NCBI RefSeq assembly: GCF_004217145.1
Contig: NZ_SHKR01000011.1
Location: 1,364,001 to 1,428,000, forward strand
Direction of reading: 5' to 3'
Length of the DNA: 64,000 nucleotides
DNA from: Kribbella rubisoli
GTDB lineage: Bacteria > Actinomycetota > Actinomycetes > Propionibacteriales > Kribbellaceae
Part shown: positions 55,762-64,000 of the stretch, in pieces
Position numbering within the stretch: position 1 is the first letter of the stretch
Layout: the number at the start of each line of letters is the position of its first letter
Notes under the pieces: model-generated
What the model was told of the DNA's origin: nothing
Seen by the model: the letters and a program-made list of their open reading frames with translations, nothing else
Database searches by the model: none
Translations under genes and position numbers: made by a program

Positions 55762-56754
55762 ATGATGATCGAAGCTCGTGGGTTGGTGCGGACGTTCAAG
55801 ACCAAGCGTGGGCCGGTGGAGGCCGTGCAGGGTGTTGATCTGGAGGTGGCTGACGGGGAGATCGTCGGCTTTCTCGGGCCGAACGGGGCCGGTAAGACCA
55901 CGACGATGCGGATGCTGGCGACGCTGATCAAGCCGACCAGCGGGACCGCGACCGTGGCCGGCTGTGATCTCGCGAAGGACCCGGTCGGCGTACGCCGCGG
56001 TATCGGGTATGTGCCGCAGAGCGGATCCACGCTCCCCGAGGCGATCGCCGGCGACGAAGTGGTCGACCACGCGCGGCTGTACGGCGTACCGAAAGCGAAG
56101 GCGTCCGCGGACGGGCAGCGTCTGTTCGAGGAGTTCGACCTGCCCGGCCTCTGGCGGCGGCAGTGCAAGACGCTCTCCGGCGGCCAGCGCAGGCGGCTCG
56201 ACATCGTGATGGGCCTGATCCACGACCCGAAGCTGATCTTCCTCGACGAGCCGACGACCGGCCTCGACCCGCAGGCCCGCGCCAACCTGTGGGACCACAT
56301 CCGCGGCCTCCGCGACCGCGGCGCGACGATCTTCCTCACCACGCACTATCTGGACGAGGCGGACGCGCTCTGCGACCGGATCCTGGTCATCGACCACGGC
56401 AAGATCGTTGCCTCCGGCACCCCGGAGAACCTCAAGCAGCAGGTCTCCGGCGACGCTGTCCGGCTGAGTCTCGCCGACACCACCCAGGCGCCGGCGGTGA
56501 TGAAGATCGTCCGCGAGCTCGACGGCGCGGTGGAGGTCGAGACCGACGCCGAGGTGGTCTGTTTCCGCATCCAGCGCGGCGGTTCGGTGCTCCCCGGCCT
56601 GCTCCGCTCGATCGATGCCCAAGGCATCGAGTTGCACGGCGTCGAAGTACACCGCCCGACTCTCGACGACGTGTTCCTGACCATGACCGGCCGCTCGCTG
56701 CGCGACGAGGCCATCGCCGCCCCCGCCGACGAGAAGGAAGAGGCCGTCGCATGA
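55762..56754 (+). CDS. ABC transporter ATPase, DrrA-like
   Basis: A 330-residue ATPase of the daunorubicin-resistance (DrrA) type. Walker A is GPNGAGKTT, the signature is LSGGQRRRLDI, Walker B is LIFLDEPTTGLDP, the switch His lies in LTTHYLDEAD, and the C-terminal DrrA-type extension includes RPTLDDVFLTMTGR. ATG 55762 fits the probable leaderless promoter; ATG 55765 is next to it. Its stop overlaps the permease start as ATGA. Exports a drug-like or lipid molecule, probably under PadR control. Confidence 0.93.
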   Translation: MMIEARGLVRTFKTKRGPVEAVQGVDLEVADGEIVGFLGPNGAGKTTTMRMLATLIKPTSGTATVAGCDLAKDPVGVRRGIGYVPQSGSTLPEAIAGDEVVDHARLYGVPKAKASADGQRLFEEFDLPGLWRRQCKTLSGGQRRRLDIVMGLIHDPKLIFLDEPTTGLDPQARANLWDHIRGLRDRGATIFLTTHYLDEADALCDRILVIDHGKIVASGTPENLKQQVSGDAVRLSLADTTQAPAVMKIVRELDGAVEVETDAEVVCFRIQRGGSVLPGLLRSIDAQGIELHGVEVHRPTLDDVFLTMTGRSLRDEAIAAPADEKEEAVA

Positions 56755-57515
56755 CCGTCCTGCGCGAGACCTGGATCGTGTTCCACCGGCAGATGCGGCT
56801 GTCGCTGCGCAACCCGATGTGGTCGATCCTGATGCTCAGCCAGCCGCTGATGTACCTGTTCTTGTTCGGCCCGCTCCTCAAGCCGCTCACCGCGCAGATC
56901 AGCCAGGGTCAGGCCACGAACGCCTACCAGGTGTTCATCCCGGGTCTGATCGTCCAGCTCGGCATGTTCGGCGCGATGTTCGTCGGCTTCGGCCTGATCG
57001 CGGAGTACCGCGCCGGTGTGATCGAGGCCGACCGCGTCACCCCGGCGTCCCGGATGGCCTTGATGGCAGGCCGCGTACTGCGCGACGTCGTCGTGCTCGT
57101 CGTCCAGTCGATCCTCCTGCTGCTCGCCGCGCTCCCGCTCGGCCTGCGCGCTCCGTGGGGCGGCGTGCTGCTCTCACTCGTGATCGTCGCCCTCCTCGGC
57201 GCGACGTTCGCCTCCCTGTCGTACTCCGTCGCACTCATCACCAAGAGCGAGGACGCACTGGCCCCGCTGCTCAACGGCATCGCCATGCCGTTGCTGCTGC
57301 TGTCCGGCATCCTGCTGCCGATGCAGATCGGCCCGACGTGGCTGCAGCGGCTGTCCGACATCAGTCCGCTCAAGCACGTCGTCAACGGGGTTCGTGCCCT
57401 GTTCCGTGGCGACATCAGCAGCTCGGCGTCGCTGTGGGGCCTGTTCTGGGTCGTGCTGCTCACAGTGATCGGCCTGGCCGTCGGAGCGCGCACTTTCCGT
57501 AAGGAGTCCGCCTGA
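56751..57515 (+). CDS. ABC-2 type transporter permease, DrrB-like
   Basis: A 254-residue permease with six helices typical of ABC-2 exporters. LRNPMWSILMLSQPLMYLFLFG lies at the first helix (about residues 21-42), and the conserved LSGILLPMQIGPTWLQRLSDISPL near residues 181-204 is typical of DrrB-like proteins. ATG 56751 overlaps the ATPase stop by four bases. Together they form a half-size exporter pair that would work as an A2B2 complex in the cell membrane. Confidence 0.92.
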   Translation: MTVLRETWIVFHRQMRLSLRNPMWSILMLSQPLMYLFLFGPLLKPLTAQISQGQATNAYQVFIPGLIVQLGMFGAMFVGFGLIAEYRAGVIEADRVTPASRMALMAGRVLRDVVVLVVQSILLLLAALPLGLRAPWGGVLLSLVIVALLGATFASLSYSVALITKSEDALAPLLNGIAMPLLLLSGILLPMQIGPTWLQRLSDISPLKHVVNGVRALFRGDISSSASLWGLFWVVLLTVIGLAVGARTFRKESA

Positions 57516-57558
57516 CGCTAGGCACTGTTCATTTGGTGGTCGCTCAGCGCCACTAGCG
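57516..57558. terminator. Nested inverted repeats after the ABC exporter
   Basis: CGCTAG (57516-57521) pairs with CTAGCG (57553-57558), enclosing an inner GTGG-T-CGCT / AGCGCCAC stem (57536-57553) in the 51 bases between the permease and the mannosyltransferase genes. A weak terminator or a regulatory hairpin before the next gene. Confidence 0.3.
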
Positions 57559-57566
57559 TTTCGCGT

Positions 57567-58991
57567 ATGCGTTCGCCGATGGTCCGTGGGCTGGTCGGCT
57601 CTGTCGTCGTTGCTCTGGCCAGCCTGGTGACCTCGGTAGTGCCCCAGTCCTCCTGGGTCGCCAGCCTGCCGATCACCGGCGATCTTCGTCACTCGCTGCT
57701 CGGCCGGATGGTCGGCCTCACGTTCATGGTCGCTGGGCTCGGGCTGATGGCCTGGGCCTGGCTGGCCGTGGGCCGCCGGGTCATGGCCGGCGAACGGCTC
57801 CCGCTGCTTCGCATGACGGCGTACTGGAGCGCACCGCTGCTGCTGGCCCCGCCACTGTTCAGCCGTGACGCCTGGAGCTACGCCGCGCAGGGAGCGCTCG
57901 TCGCCAACGGCTACAACCCGTACGACGTTGGCCCCGGCGTACTGTCCGGCCACATCGTCGAGGCAGTCGACCCGATGTGGATGCAGACACCCGCGCCGTA
58001 CGGGCCGTTGCCGCTCGCGTACGGCGGACTGGTCGCGCACGTGACCATGAACCCGTACACGCTCATGCTGGCGCACCGCCTCCTCGCCGTACTGGGCATA
58101 GTGCTCATCGCCTGGGCCGTACCGCGTCTGGCGAGTGCCTGCCGGGTCGACCCGGCCTTCGCGACCTGGCTGGTCGTACTGAACCCGATGCTGATCACCC
58201 ATGGCATCGGTGCGGCCCACAACGACGTACTGATGATCGGACTGGCCTGCAGCGCGTTCGCAATAGCGCTGACCGGCAGGTGGGGTACGGCGGCTGTCAT
58301 AGCGGGCGCCGCAGCAGCGGTGAAGCTCCCAGGCGGACTCGTGGTGATCGCTATCGCCGCAGTGATGAGCCCACTGGCCGGACGGCTGCTCCGGTTCGCC
58401 AGCCTGGCGATCGCTGGGGCTGTGTCGGTGCTGACGCTGTTCACCATCGGTGCACTGACCGGTGTGGGGTCTGGGTGGTTCGGTGCCCTGGATGTGCCCG
58501 GGCTGGTCCGCTCACCGTTCTCCATCGCCAATCTGATCGGCATGGCGGCGTCCGGCGTACTCGGCTGGCTAGGTGAGGACACTGCGGCCGCGCAGGCACT
58601 CCAGATCGTCCGACTGGTCGGAATGGTCGCTGCGCTCGGGCTGATCGCAGTGCTGAGTCTCCGGTCGTCGATCCACTACGCCGCACGGGCAGTCGGCATC
58701 GCACTGCTCGTAGTCGTCGTGCTGGGTCCGAGTGCGCACGACTGGTACTTCCTGTGGTGCCTGCCGTTCCTGGCCGTGGCACGACCGGGTCGGAAGCTGA
58801 CGATGATCATGACCGCGGTCAGTCTGATCTTCACGATCGCCGCGCCGCTGAACTCGTCGCTGCGCGGCGCGACGATTCCGATCCTGACGACGACCGCACT
58901 GGTGATCGCGGCGGCGCTGCCGCTGCTCAACCACCTCCGCACCATGCACCCGGCCCGGAAGCCGGCGAAGGTCCCGGTTACAGCCGCTTGA
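57567..58991 (+). CDS. Polyprenol-phosphomannose-dependent mannosyltransferase, MptB-like
   Basis: A 474-residue GT-C-type glycosyltransferase with about 12 helices. The first periplasmic loop has the acidic motif FSRDAWSYAAQG followed by NGYNPYDVGP, typical of the MptB/alpha-1,6-mannosyltransferase group. A second loop contains PAPYGPLPLAYG. Such enzymes extend the mannan core of lipomannan-type glycolipids using polyprenyl-phosphate mannose. ATG 57567 is 51 bases after the exporter. Its 3' end overlaps menD by 14 bases. No other lipoglycan genes are nearby, so the exact acceptor is open. Confidence 0.82.
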   Translation: MRSPMVRGLVGSVVVALASLVTSVVPQSSWVASLPITGDLRHSLLGRMVGLTFMVAGLGLMAWAWLAVGRRVMAGERLPLLRMTAYWSAPLLLAPPLFSRDAWSYAAQGALVANGYNPYDVGPGVLSGHIVEAVDPMWMQTPAPYGPLPLAYGGLVAHVTMNPYTLMLAHRLLAVLGIVLIAWAVPRLASACRVDPAFATWLVVLNPMLITHGIGAAHNDVLMIGLACSAFAIALTGRWGTAAVIAGAAAAVKLPGGLVVIAIAAVMSPLAGRLLRFASLAIAGAVSVLTLFTIGALTGVGSGWFGALDVPGLVRSPFSIANLIGMAASGVLGWLGEDTAAAQALQIVRLVGMVAALGLIAVLSLRSSIHYAARAVGIALLVVVVLGPSAHDWYFLWCLPFLAVARPGRKLTMIMTAVSLIFTIAAPLNSSLRGATIPILTTTALVIAAALPLLNHLRTMHPARKPAKVPVTAA

Positions 58992-60618
58992 GTGCGGTGA
59001 CCATCGCCTCACCCAGCGGGCGGTGGTCGTCGCGTGAGATCTTCACCTCGACGACGTCCATGCCGGCCACCGTCGGCGTCAGCGCAGTACGCAGCTCGTC
59101 GACCGTCGCGACGCTTGTGTACGGCGTACCTGTCGCGGCACACAGCGCGCCCAGGTCCACGTTGTGCGGCGTACCGAAGACTCGCTCGAAGTGCGTGGCA
59201 TGCGTCGGATCGCCCTGCTCCAGCGTGGAGAAGATCCCGCCGCCGTTGTCGTTGACGACCACGATCCGCAGATCAGGACGAGCTTCGTCCGGGCCGATCA
59301 CGAGCCCGTTGCTGTCGTGCAGGAACGCGAGATCACCGATCAGCGCGTACGTCGGACCCGCGTTCGCCAGCGCCGCGCCGACGGCCGTCGAGATCGTGCC
59401 GTCGATGCCGGCCAGGCCGCGGTTCGCGATCGTGCGGATCGGGACGACCGGGGCGAGGTCGAGGTCGCGGATCGGGTTCGAGGACGCGACGACAAGCATG
59501 CCGTCCGCGCCGGCGGCCTCACCGACAAGGGCTGCGACGCGCGGTCCGCTCAAGCTGTCCGCGAGTACCTTGTCGATCTCCGGACGGGCCAGCTGGTCGG
59601 CGTGCTGCCACCGCTCGAGCCAGTCGGTCGTGTCTGCGCCGGTGACCTCGAGCCCGGTGACGACGGACCTCGCGCGCCGAGCCGGATCCGGCCACAGACC
59701 GGTCGGCGAGACCACGATCATCTCCACCTCGGGCCGGGCCAGCAGCTTCGAGATCGGCCGGGACAGAGTCGGGTGCCCGAACACCAGCACCCGTTCGATC
59801 TCCGACCCCAGAGTACTTGCCTGCAGCAACAAGCGGTACGCCGAGATGACGGACGGACCGATCCGCGCCCGGCTGGACGGCTCCGCGAACAGCGGCCACT
59901 TTCCTGCCTCTGCGGCCAACCGCGCCGCCTGCGATGCACCATCACCCGCGACCACTACCGTCTTCGGTCCCGGTGAAATGACCGACGGCTTCCCAGCTGC
60001 CGCATGTATCGCAGTCCACGGCCCAGTGCTGCGGCCCTGCAACGACTCGGGCCACTCCGGACCGTCTGTCGGCACCAGCGGTTCACTGAGCGGGCAGTTG
60101 AGCTGCACGGGTCCTGGGTCAGCAGAGCGGGCCCCTGTTGCGTTGGCGACTGCCCGCGCGACCTGGGACCGCCAGTACGCAACCTGCCCGATCTCGCGGA
60201 CCGGCGTACCCATCTCGTGGAACAGCCGGACCGCAGAGCCGAACACCTTGATCTGGTCGGTCGTCTGGTTCGCGCCGCTACCTCTGAGGGCCGGCGGCCG
60301 GTCCGCACTCAGGACGATCAGCGGGAGCCCACTGTGCGATGCCTCCAGTACGGCGGGGTGCAGGTTCGCCACCGCCGTACCGGACGTGGTGACCACTGGG
60401 ACCGGCAGACCGGTGCCGCGCATCAGTCCGATGGCAAGGAATCCCGCCGTACGCTCGTCGATCCGTACGTGCAGCCTGAGCCGCCCACTGCGATCGGCCT
60501 CGGCCATCGCCAACGCCAGCGGCGCACTCCGGGAGCCCGGGGAGACCACTGCCTCCCGTACGCCGTTGCGGATCAGCTCATCGACCACAACAGTCGCAAA
60601 GGCCGTGGACGGGTTCAT
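58978..60618 (-). CDS. menD: 2-succinyl-5-enolpyruvyl-6-hydroxy-3-cyclohexene-1-carboxylate synthase
   Basis: A 546-residue thiamine-diphosphate enzyme joining isochorismate and 2-oxoglutarate. SPGSRSAPLALA and the DERTAGF segment carry the catalytic Arg and Glu, TTSGTAVANLHPAV is a MenD motif, and the ThDP-Mg motif runs from IGDLAFLHDSNG to VVNDNGGGIF. ATG 60618 overlaps the menC stop as ATGA; an in-frame upstream extension into menC is shadow. The 2-oxoglutarate substrate links it to the same metabolite used by KorAB. The gene ends overlapping the mannosyltransferase gene by 14 bases. Confidence 0.95.
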   Translation of the reverse strand: MNPSTAFATVVVDELIRNGVREAVVSPGSRSAPLALAMAEADRSGRLRLHVRIDERTAGFLAIGLMRGTGLPVPVVTTSGTAVANLHPAVLEASHSGLPLIVLSADRPPALRGSGANQTTDQIKVFGSAVRLFHEMGTPVREIGQVAYWRSQVARAVANATGARSADPGPVQLNCPLSEPLVPTDGPEWPESLQGRSTGPWTAIHAAAGKPSVISPGPKTVVVAGDGASQAARLAAEAGKWPLFAEPSSRARIGPSVISAYRLLLQASTLGSEIERVLVFGHPTLSRPISKLLARPEVEMIVVSPTGLWPDPARRARSVVTGLEVTGADTTDWLERWQHADQLARPEIDKVLADSLSGPRVAALVGEAAGADGMLVVASSNPIRDLDLAPVVPIRTIANRGLAGIDGTISTAVGAALANAGPTYALIGDLAFLHDSNGLVIGPDEARPDLRIVVVNDNGGGIFSTLEQGDPTHATHFERVFGTPHNVDLGALCAATGTPYTSVATVDELRTALTPTVAGMDVVEVKISRDDHRPLGEAMVTALKRL

Positions 60619-61541
60619 CCCGCACTCCTCACTCGCATCAGGCGTTCTTCCCACACTTTGGTCCGCTCCGCATCGGCAAGTGCCGCTTCCACCAGGTGTG
60701 CATCCGGCACAACGCGCTTGACCGGCAGGAAGCCGTCGACCGCAGCTAGTGGCTCTGTAACTAGTTCGGATGTGAACATCGACACCGTCGCCAAGCCACA
60801 CGCATAGGGAAGCTCCGGCAGCGCCGCCGCCAACGCCACCCCCGCAGCAATCCCCACCGAGGTCTCCAACGCCGACGACACCACCACCGGCAGTCCGATC
60901 TGCTCGGCGATGTCGAGGCAGGCGCGAACGCCGCCGATCGGCTGCACCTTCAGTACGGCGATGTCCGCGGCGTCGAGCTTCTTCACCAGCAGGGGATCCT
61001 CAGCCCGCCGGATCGACTCGTCCGCCGCGACCGGCACGTCGGTGCGCCGCCGTACCTCGGCCAGCTCCTCCACGGTCGCCGACGGCTGCTCGACGTACTC
61101 GAGGTCGAAACGCCGCAACTCTCTGAGGCTCCGCACGGCCTGATCGACGGACCACGCGCCGTTCGCATCGATCCGCACCCGTCCGGCGCCGATCGCGTCG
61201 CGCACTGCTTCTACGCGGGCGATGTCGTCGGCCAGCGTCTGTCCCGGCTCGGCCACCTTCACCTTCGCCGTACTGCAGCCGCTTGCTCTCACGATCTCCG
61301 CGGCCTTCTCGGGACCGAGAGCAGGCACGGTGCAGTTGACGGGAACGCGGTCGCGCACCGGCGCCGGCCAACCGACCTCGGCGGCTTCGCGCGCGGCGCG
61401 TAACCAGGACACGCAGGTCGCGTCGTCGTAGTCCAGGAACGGGCTCCACTCCGCCCACCCCGCCGGACCTTCGAACAGCATCCCCTCGCGGACCGTGATG
61501 CCGCGAAACTTGTTCTTCAGTCCGATCGAGTACGTGATCAC
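60615..61541 (-). CDS. menC: o-Succinylbenzoate synthase
   Basis: A 308-residue enolase-superfamily enzyme. The catalytic KxK is KVK (93-95), metal ligands lie in RIDANGAW (Asp), EQP (Glu) and AADES (Asp/Glu), and the second catalytic Lys is in VLKVQPIGG. It dehydrates SHCHC to o-succinylbenzoate. GTG 61541 overlaps the menE stop as GTGA, and its TGA overlaps menD, so menE-menC-menD is one tightly coupled operon. Confidence 0.94.
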   Translation of the reverse strand: MITYSIGLKNKFRGITVREGMLFEGPAGWAEWSPFLDYDDATCVSWLRAAREAAEVGWPAPVRDRVPVNCTVPALGPEKAAEIVRASGCSTAKVKVAEPGQTLADDIARVEAVRDAIGAGRVRIDANGAWSVDQAVRSLRELRRFDLEYVEQPSATVEELAEVRRRTDVPVAADESIRRAEDPLLVKKLDAADIAVLKVQPIGGVRACLDIAEQIGLPVVVSSALETSVGIAAGVALAAALPELPYACGLATVSMFTSELVTEPLAAVDGFLPVKRVVPDAHLVEAALADAERTKVWEERLMRVRSAG

Positions 61542-62635
61542 CGCACGCCCTCCAGCAGCCCCTGGCGATCAACCTTGCCCGAGGCAAGCATCGGCAACGC
61601 GTCCAGCCTGATCACGTCCCGCGGAGCCCATGCTCGAGGCAACGTCTCACTCACCCAGTCGCGCAACTCATCCCGCTCGATCCCGACCCCGACCACGAAC
61701 GCGACCACTCGCGTCCCCCACTCCGCATCCGGAACGCCCAGCGCCACAGCATCCTTCACCCGCGGATGCTCGAGCAGCCGCGCCTGGACCGTGGTCAGCG
61801 TGACATTCACTCCACCGGAGATCACCACATCGTCGACCCGGCCAACGACCCGCAGCCGTCCGTCCACCAGCTCGCCCCGGTCCTGCGTCCGGAACCAGCC
61901 GTCCTTCAGCACCTCGGCCGTCAGCTCCGGCCGCAAGCGGTACCCGGAGAACAGCGTGCTCCCCTTGATCAGGATCCGCTGTTCGGCGTCGAGCGAGATC
62001 GACGTACCGTCCAGCGGCACCCCGGCGTACACACACCCGCTCCCGGTCTCGGTCATCCCGTACGCCGGGATCGCCGCGACTCCCGCCTCCGCCGCCTTTA
62101 CCTTCAACGGCTCCGGGGTCGACGCACCACCGATGATGATCGCGTCGAACGACCGCAGCGCATCCGCGTCCGTCTCGAGATAGCGCGCCAGCTGCGTCGG
62201 CACCATCGCCGTGTACCGCCGCGCACCCGTCATCGCGGCGGCGCTCTCCGTGAAGCTCTCGCCGAGCATGACCGGCGTCGTGCCCGCGACGAGCGATCGC
62301 GTGAGGATCTGCAACCCGCCGACGAAGTACGGCTTCATCGGTAGCAACCACTGCCCAGGCCCGCCGAGCCGATCGTGGGTCGCGTGCGCGGACGCGATCA
62401 GCGCTTCCCGGGACAGCAGCACGCCCTTCGGCTCACCGGAGGAACCCGAGGTGGTGAGCACCACAGCGCACCCGTCCTCCAGCGGCCGGTCCGGCGCCGC
62501 AGCCTGCTCGACCCGGGCTGCACCCGCCGCATCGTCCGGCAGCGGCGCGAACGGCGTACCGCTGCCGTCCAGCACACCGGCAAGCGCCGCCAACACCTCA
62601 TCCGGCGTCCCCGGAACCAGCCGCAACCTAGCCAT
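61538..62635 (-). CDS. menE: o-Succinylbenzoate-CoA ligase
   Basis: A 365-residue AMP-forming acyl-CoA ligase. The P-loop is TSGSSGEPKG (62-71), YGMTETGSG is the adenine-binding A5 motif, GWFRTQDRGEL the hinge region and SGKVDR near the C-terminus supplies the catalytic Lys. It is shorter than E. coli MenE (about 450) with a reduced N-terminal domain, as usual in actinobacteria. ATG 62635 is preferred over an extension to 62677. First gene of the menECD operon, divergent from menA across 108 bases. Confidence 0.92.
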   Translation of the reverse strand: MARLRLVPGTPDEVLAALAGVLDGSGTPFAPLPDDAAGAARVEQAAAPDRPLEDGCAVVLTTSGSSGEPKGVLLSREALIASAHATHDRLGGPGQWLLPMKPYFVGGLQILTRSLVAGTTPVMLGESFTESAAAMTGARRYTAMVPTQLARYLETDADALRSFDAIIIGGASTPEPLKVKAAEAGVAAIPAYGMTETGSGCVYAGVPLDGTSISLDAEQRILIKGSTLFSGYRLRPELTAEVLKDGWFRTQDRGELVDGRLRVVGRVDDVVISGGVNVTLTTVQARLLEHPRVKDAVALGVPDAEWGTRVVAFVVGVGIERDELRDWVSETLPRAWAPRDVIRLDALPMLASGKVDRQGLLEGVR

Positions 62636-62743
62636 AACAACCCGAGCGTACGGCCCGCCGCCCGGACGCCCGCTCACGGCTCGGCCATCCGCCGACCGGC
62701 CCGCTTCCCGCGTTCGGCCTCGCGGCTGACAGAATCGACGGTC

Positions 62744-63616
62744 ATGGCCACACCTGCCCAGTGGATCGAAGGCGCCCGCCCCCGCACCTTGCCCGCCGCG
62801 ATCTCCCCCGTCCTCGTCGGAACCGGCGCGGCCGCGTACCTCGACGGCTTCGTCTGGTGGAAGGCGCTGCTGGCCCTCGGCGTCGCGCTGGCGCTCCAGA
62901 TCGGCGTCAACTACGCCAACGACTACAGCGACGGCATCCGCGGCACCGACGAGAACCGCGTCGGCCCGCTGCGCCTCGTCGGCTCCAAGGTCGCCTCCCC
63001 CGGCCAGGTCAAGACCGCCGCGTTCACCTGCTTCGGCATCGGCGCCGCGCTCGGCATCGTCCTCGCCGCGACCACCACCTGGTGGCTCCTGGTCGCCGGC
63101 GCCGCCTCACTCCTCGGCGCGTGGTTCTACACCGGCGGCAAACGCCCGTACGGCTACCGCGCGCTGGGCGAAGTCAGCGTCTTCCTCTTCTTCGGACTGG
63201 TCGCCGTCCTCGGTACGACGTACGTGCAAGCCGAAACCATCACCTGGCCCGCCGTCGCCGGTGCCGTCTCGATCGGCTCGATCGCCTGCGCGCTCCTGGT
63301 GGCCAACAACCTCCGCGACATCCCGACCGACTCCGTCACCGGCAAACGCACCCTCGCCGTGGTCCTCGGCGCCCAGCGCTCGCGCCAGTTGTACGCCGCC
63401 CTGGTGATCCTCGCGTTCGTCCTGGCCGCCGTCTCCGCGATCGCCACACCCTGGACCCTGCTCGCCTTGATCGCCGCACTCCTCGCGATCAAGTCGATCC
63501 GAGTAGTCCTCAGCGACGCGGTCGGCCCCGCCCTCATCCCAGTCCTCAAAGCCACCGGCCAAACCGAACTCCTCTACGCCATCGGCCTAGCAGCCGGCCT
63601 GGCCCTCGGCGGCTGA
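62744..63616 (+). CDS. menA: 1,4-Dihydroxy-2-naphthoate polyprenyltransferase
   Basis: A 290-residue UbiA-family prenyltransferase with nine helices, attaching the polyprenyl tail to DHNA. The first Asp motif is NDYSD (59-63), the second is NNLRDIPTDSVTGKRT, and WIEGARPRTLPAA is the MenA N-terminal signature. The tail donor is probably made by the polyprenyl synthase at the end of the nuo operon. ATG 62744 is the first good start; no strong ribosome site is visible. Its 3' end overlaps the convergent monooxygenase gene by 30 bases. Confidence 0.94.
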   Translation: MATPAQWIEGARPRTLPAAISPVLVGTGAAAYLDGFVWWKALLALGVALALQIGVNYANDYSDGIRGTDENRVGPLRLVGSKVASPGQVKTAAFTCFGIGAALGIVLAATTTWWLLVAGAASLLGAWFYTGGKRPYGYRALGEVSVFLFFGLVAVLGTTYVQAETITWPAVAGAVSIGSIACALLVANNLRDIPTDSVTGKRTLAVVLGAQRSRQLYAALVILAFVLAAVSAIATPWTLLALIAALLAIKSIRVVLSDAVGPALIPVLKATGQTELLYAIGLAAGLALGG

Positions 63617-64000
63617 CAGCGGCAGGTAGTCCGGCAGGGTCAAGCTGCTGTTGGCTTCGCGGCCCTGATCGCCCGTCATGCTTGCCGCCCTGAGCTGCGC
63701 ATTGCGTGCGTCGAGGATCTCTTGTGTGCTGGGGGCAACAACCTGCTTGCCGATCTCGACCAGGGCTTGGTTCTCCTCGACGAACGAGCGGATCCGCTTC
63801 TCGTACGCCGCGAACGCGTCGGCGTGATCGGCGTACGTCGCCAGCTCGCCGGCCAGCACGTACGCCCCGACCAACGAAACACTCGAGCCCTGACCGGACA
63901 TGAACGAGGTCGCGTACGCCGCGTCGCCGACCAACCCGACCCGACCGCGGGACCACGTCGGCATGTGGATCTGACTGACCACGTCGAAGAACAGATCGTC
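63587..64000 (-). CDS. FAD-dependent monooxygenase, C-terminal part (runs off right edge)
   Basis: At least 137 codons, open to the right edge of the window, encode the C-terminal third of a PHBH-fold flavin monooxygenase. VGLVGDAAYATSFMSGQGSS is the GD motif with the FAD ribityl contact, followed by the helical C-terminal region. The N-terminal FAD-binding Rossmann segment lies outside the window, so substrate class cannot be judged; tetracycline-type or aromatic hydroxylases are possible. The stop overlaps menA by 30 bases in convergent orientation. Confidence 0.8.
   Translation of the reverse strand, partial: DDLFFDVVSQIHMPTWSRGRVGLVGDAAYATSFMSGQGSSVSLVGAYVLAGELATYADHADAFAAYEKRIRSFVEENQALVEIGKQVVAPSTQEILDARNAQLRAASMTGDQGREANSSLTLPDYLPLSAAEGQAGC

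Noticed and set aside
1-64000. tRNA, rRNA, CRISPR arrays, insertion sequences or prophage genes
   Set aside because: I looked for T-loop motifs, regular direct repeats with spacers, transposase and integrase motifs and flanking inverted repeats, and found none that held up by eye; a covariance-model scan could still find a small RNA.

Overview
The window looks like chromosomal DNA of a high-GC Gram-positive actinomycete. Codons are strongly G/C-ending, GTG and TTG starts are frequent, and genes are packed with 4-base ATGA/GTGA overlaps. The gene set fits: korAB, a 14-gene nuo operon, the classical (isochorismate) menaquinone pathway, an MptB-type mannosyltransferase and many TetR/PadR/LuxR-type regulators. 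Gene style and order suggest Kribbella or a relative in the Nocardioidaceae/Kribbellaceae. That is inference from content, not from a database match. I saw no rRNA, tRNA, CRISPR array, insertion sequence or prophage, and no gene-free stretch longer than 300 bases.

Left part (1-9.4 kb): the start of a secreted protein runs off the left edge. Divergently lies korAB (2-oxoglutarate:ferredoxin oxidoreductase). A six-gene minus-strand operon follows: TetR regulator, Lnt-like N-acyltransferase, lactate 2-monooxygenase-like flavoenzyme, HAD phosphatase, serine hydrolase, alpha/beta hydrolase. Middle-left (9.5-25.5 kb) holds a membrane protein with an MFS exporter, a DUF445-DUF402 pair, a TIM-barrel isomerase, RarD, and an Rrf2 regulator followed by a cupin, a phospholipase D and an orphan cytochrome b. 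After these come a Tat-exported molybdenum hydroxylase with XdhC and a PucR-type regulator.

Core (25.6-46.4 kb): nuoA-N is complete on the minus strand. It ends in a translationally coupled polyprenyl diphosphate synthase and is preceded by menJ and menG. Divergent menF is followed by a coupled metallo-beta-lactamase-fold hydrolase. Complex I therefore sits among the genes that make its quinone. menD, menC, menE and menA form a second block at 59-63.6 kb; menB and menH are not in the window.

Right part (46.3-64 kb): a three-subunit PaoABC-like molybdenum hydroxylase operon with a downstream membrane protein, a divergent large LuxR-family ATPase regulator, a GNAT acetyltransferase with a possible 40-residue coupled ORF, a PadR regulator with a DrrAB-like ABC exporter, an MptB-like mannosyltransferase, the men block, and the 3' part of a flavin monooxygenase running off the right edge.

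The most unusual items are four. The orphan cytochrome b (18.9-20.3 kb) has lost a heme ligand and the acidic quinol-site residue. A pair of matching 15-bp palindromes lies in front of the Rrf2 gene and the cupin gene next to it. A hairpin encloses the nuoH start codon. The Lnt-like gene reads 80 codons out of frame into its neighbour.
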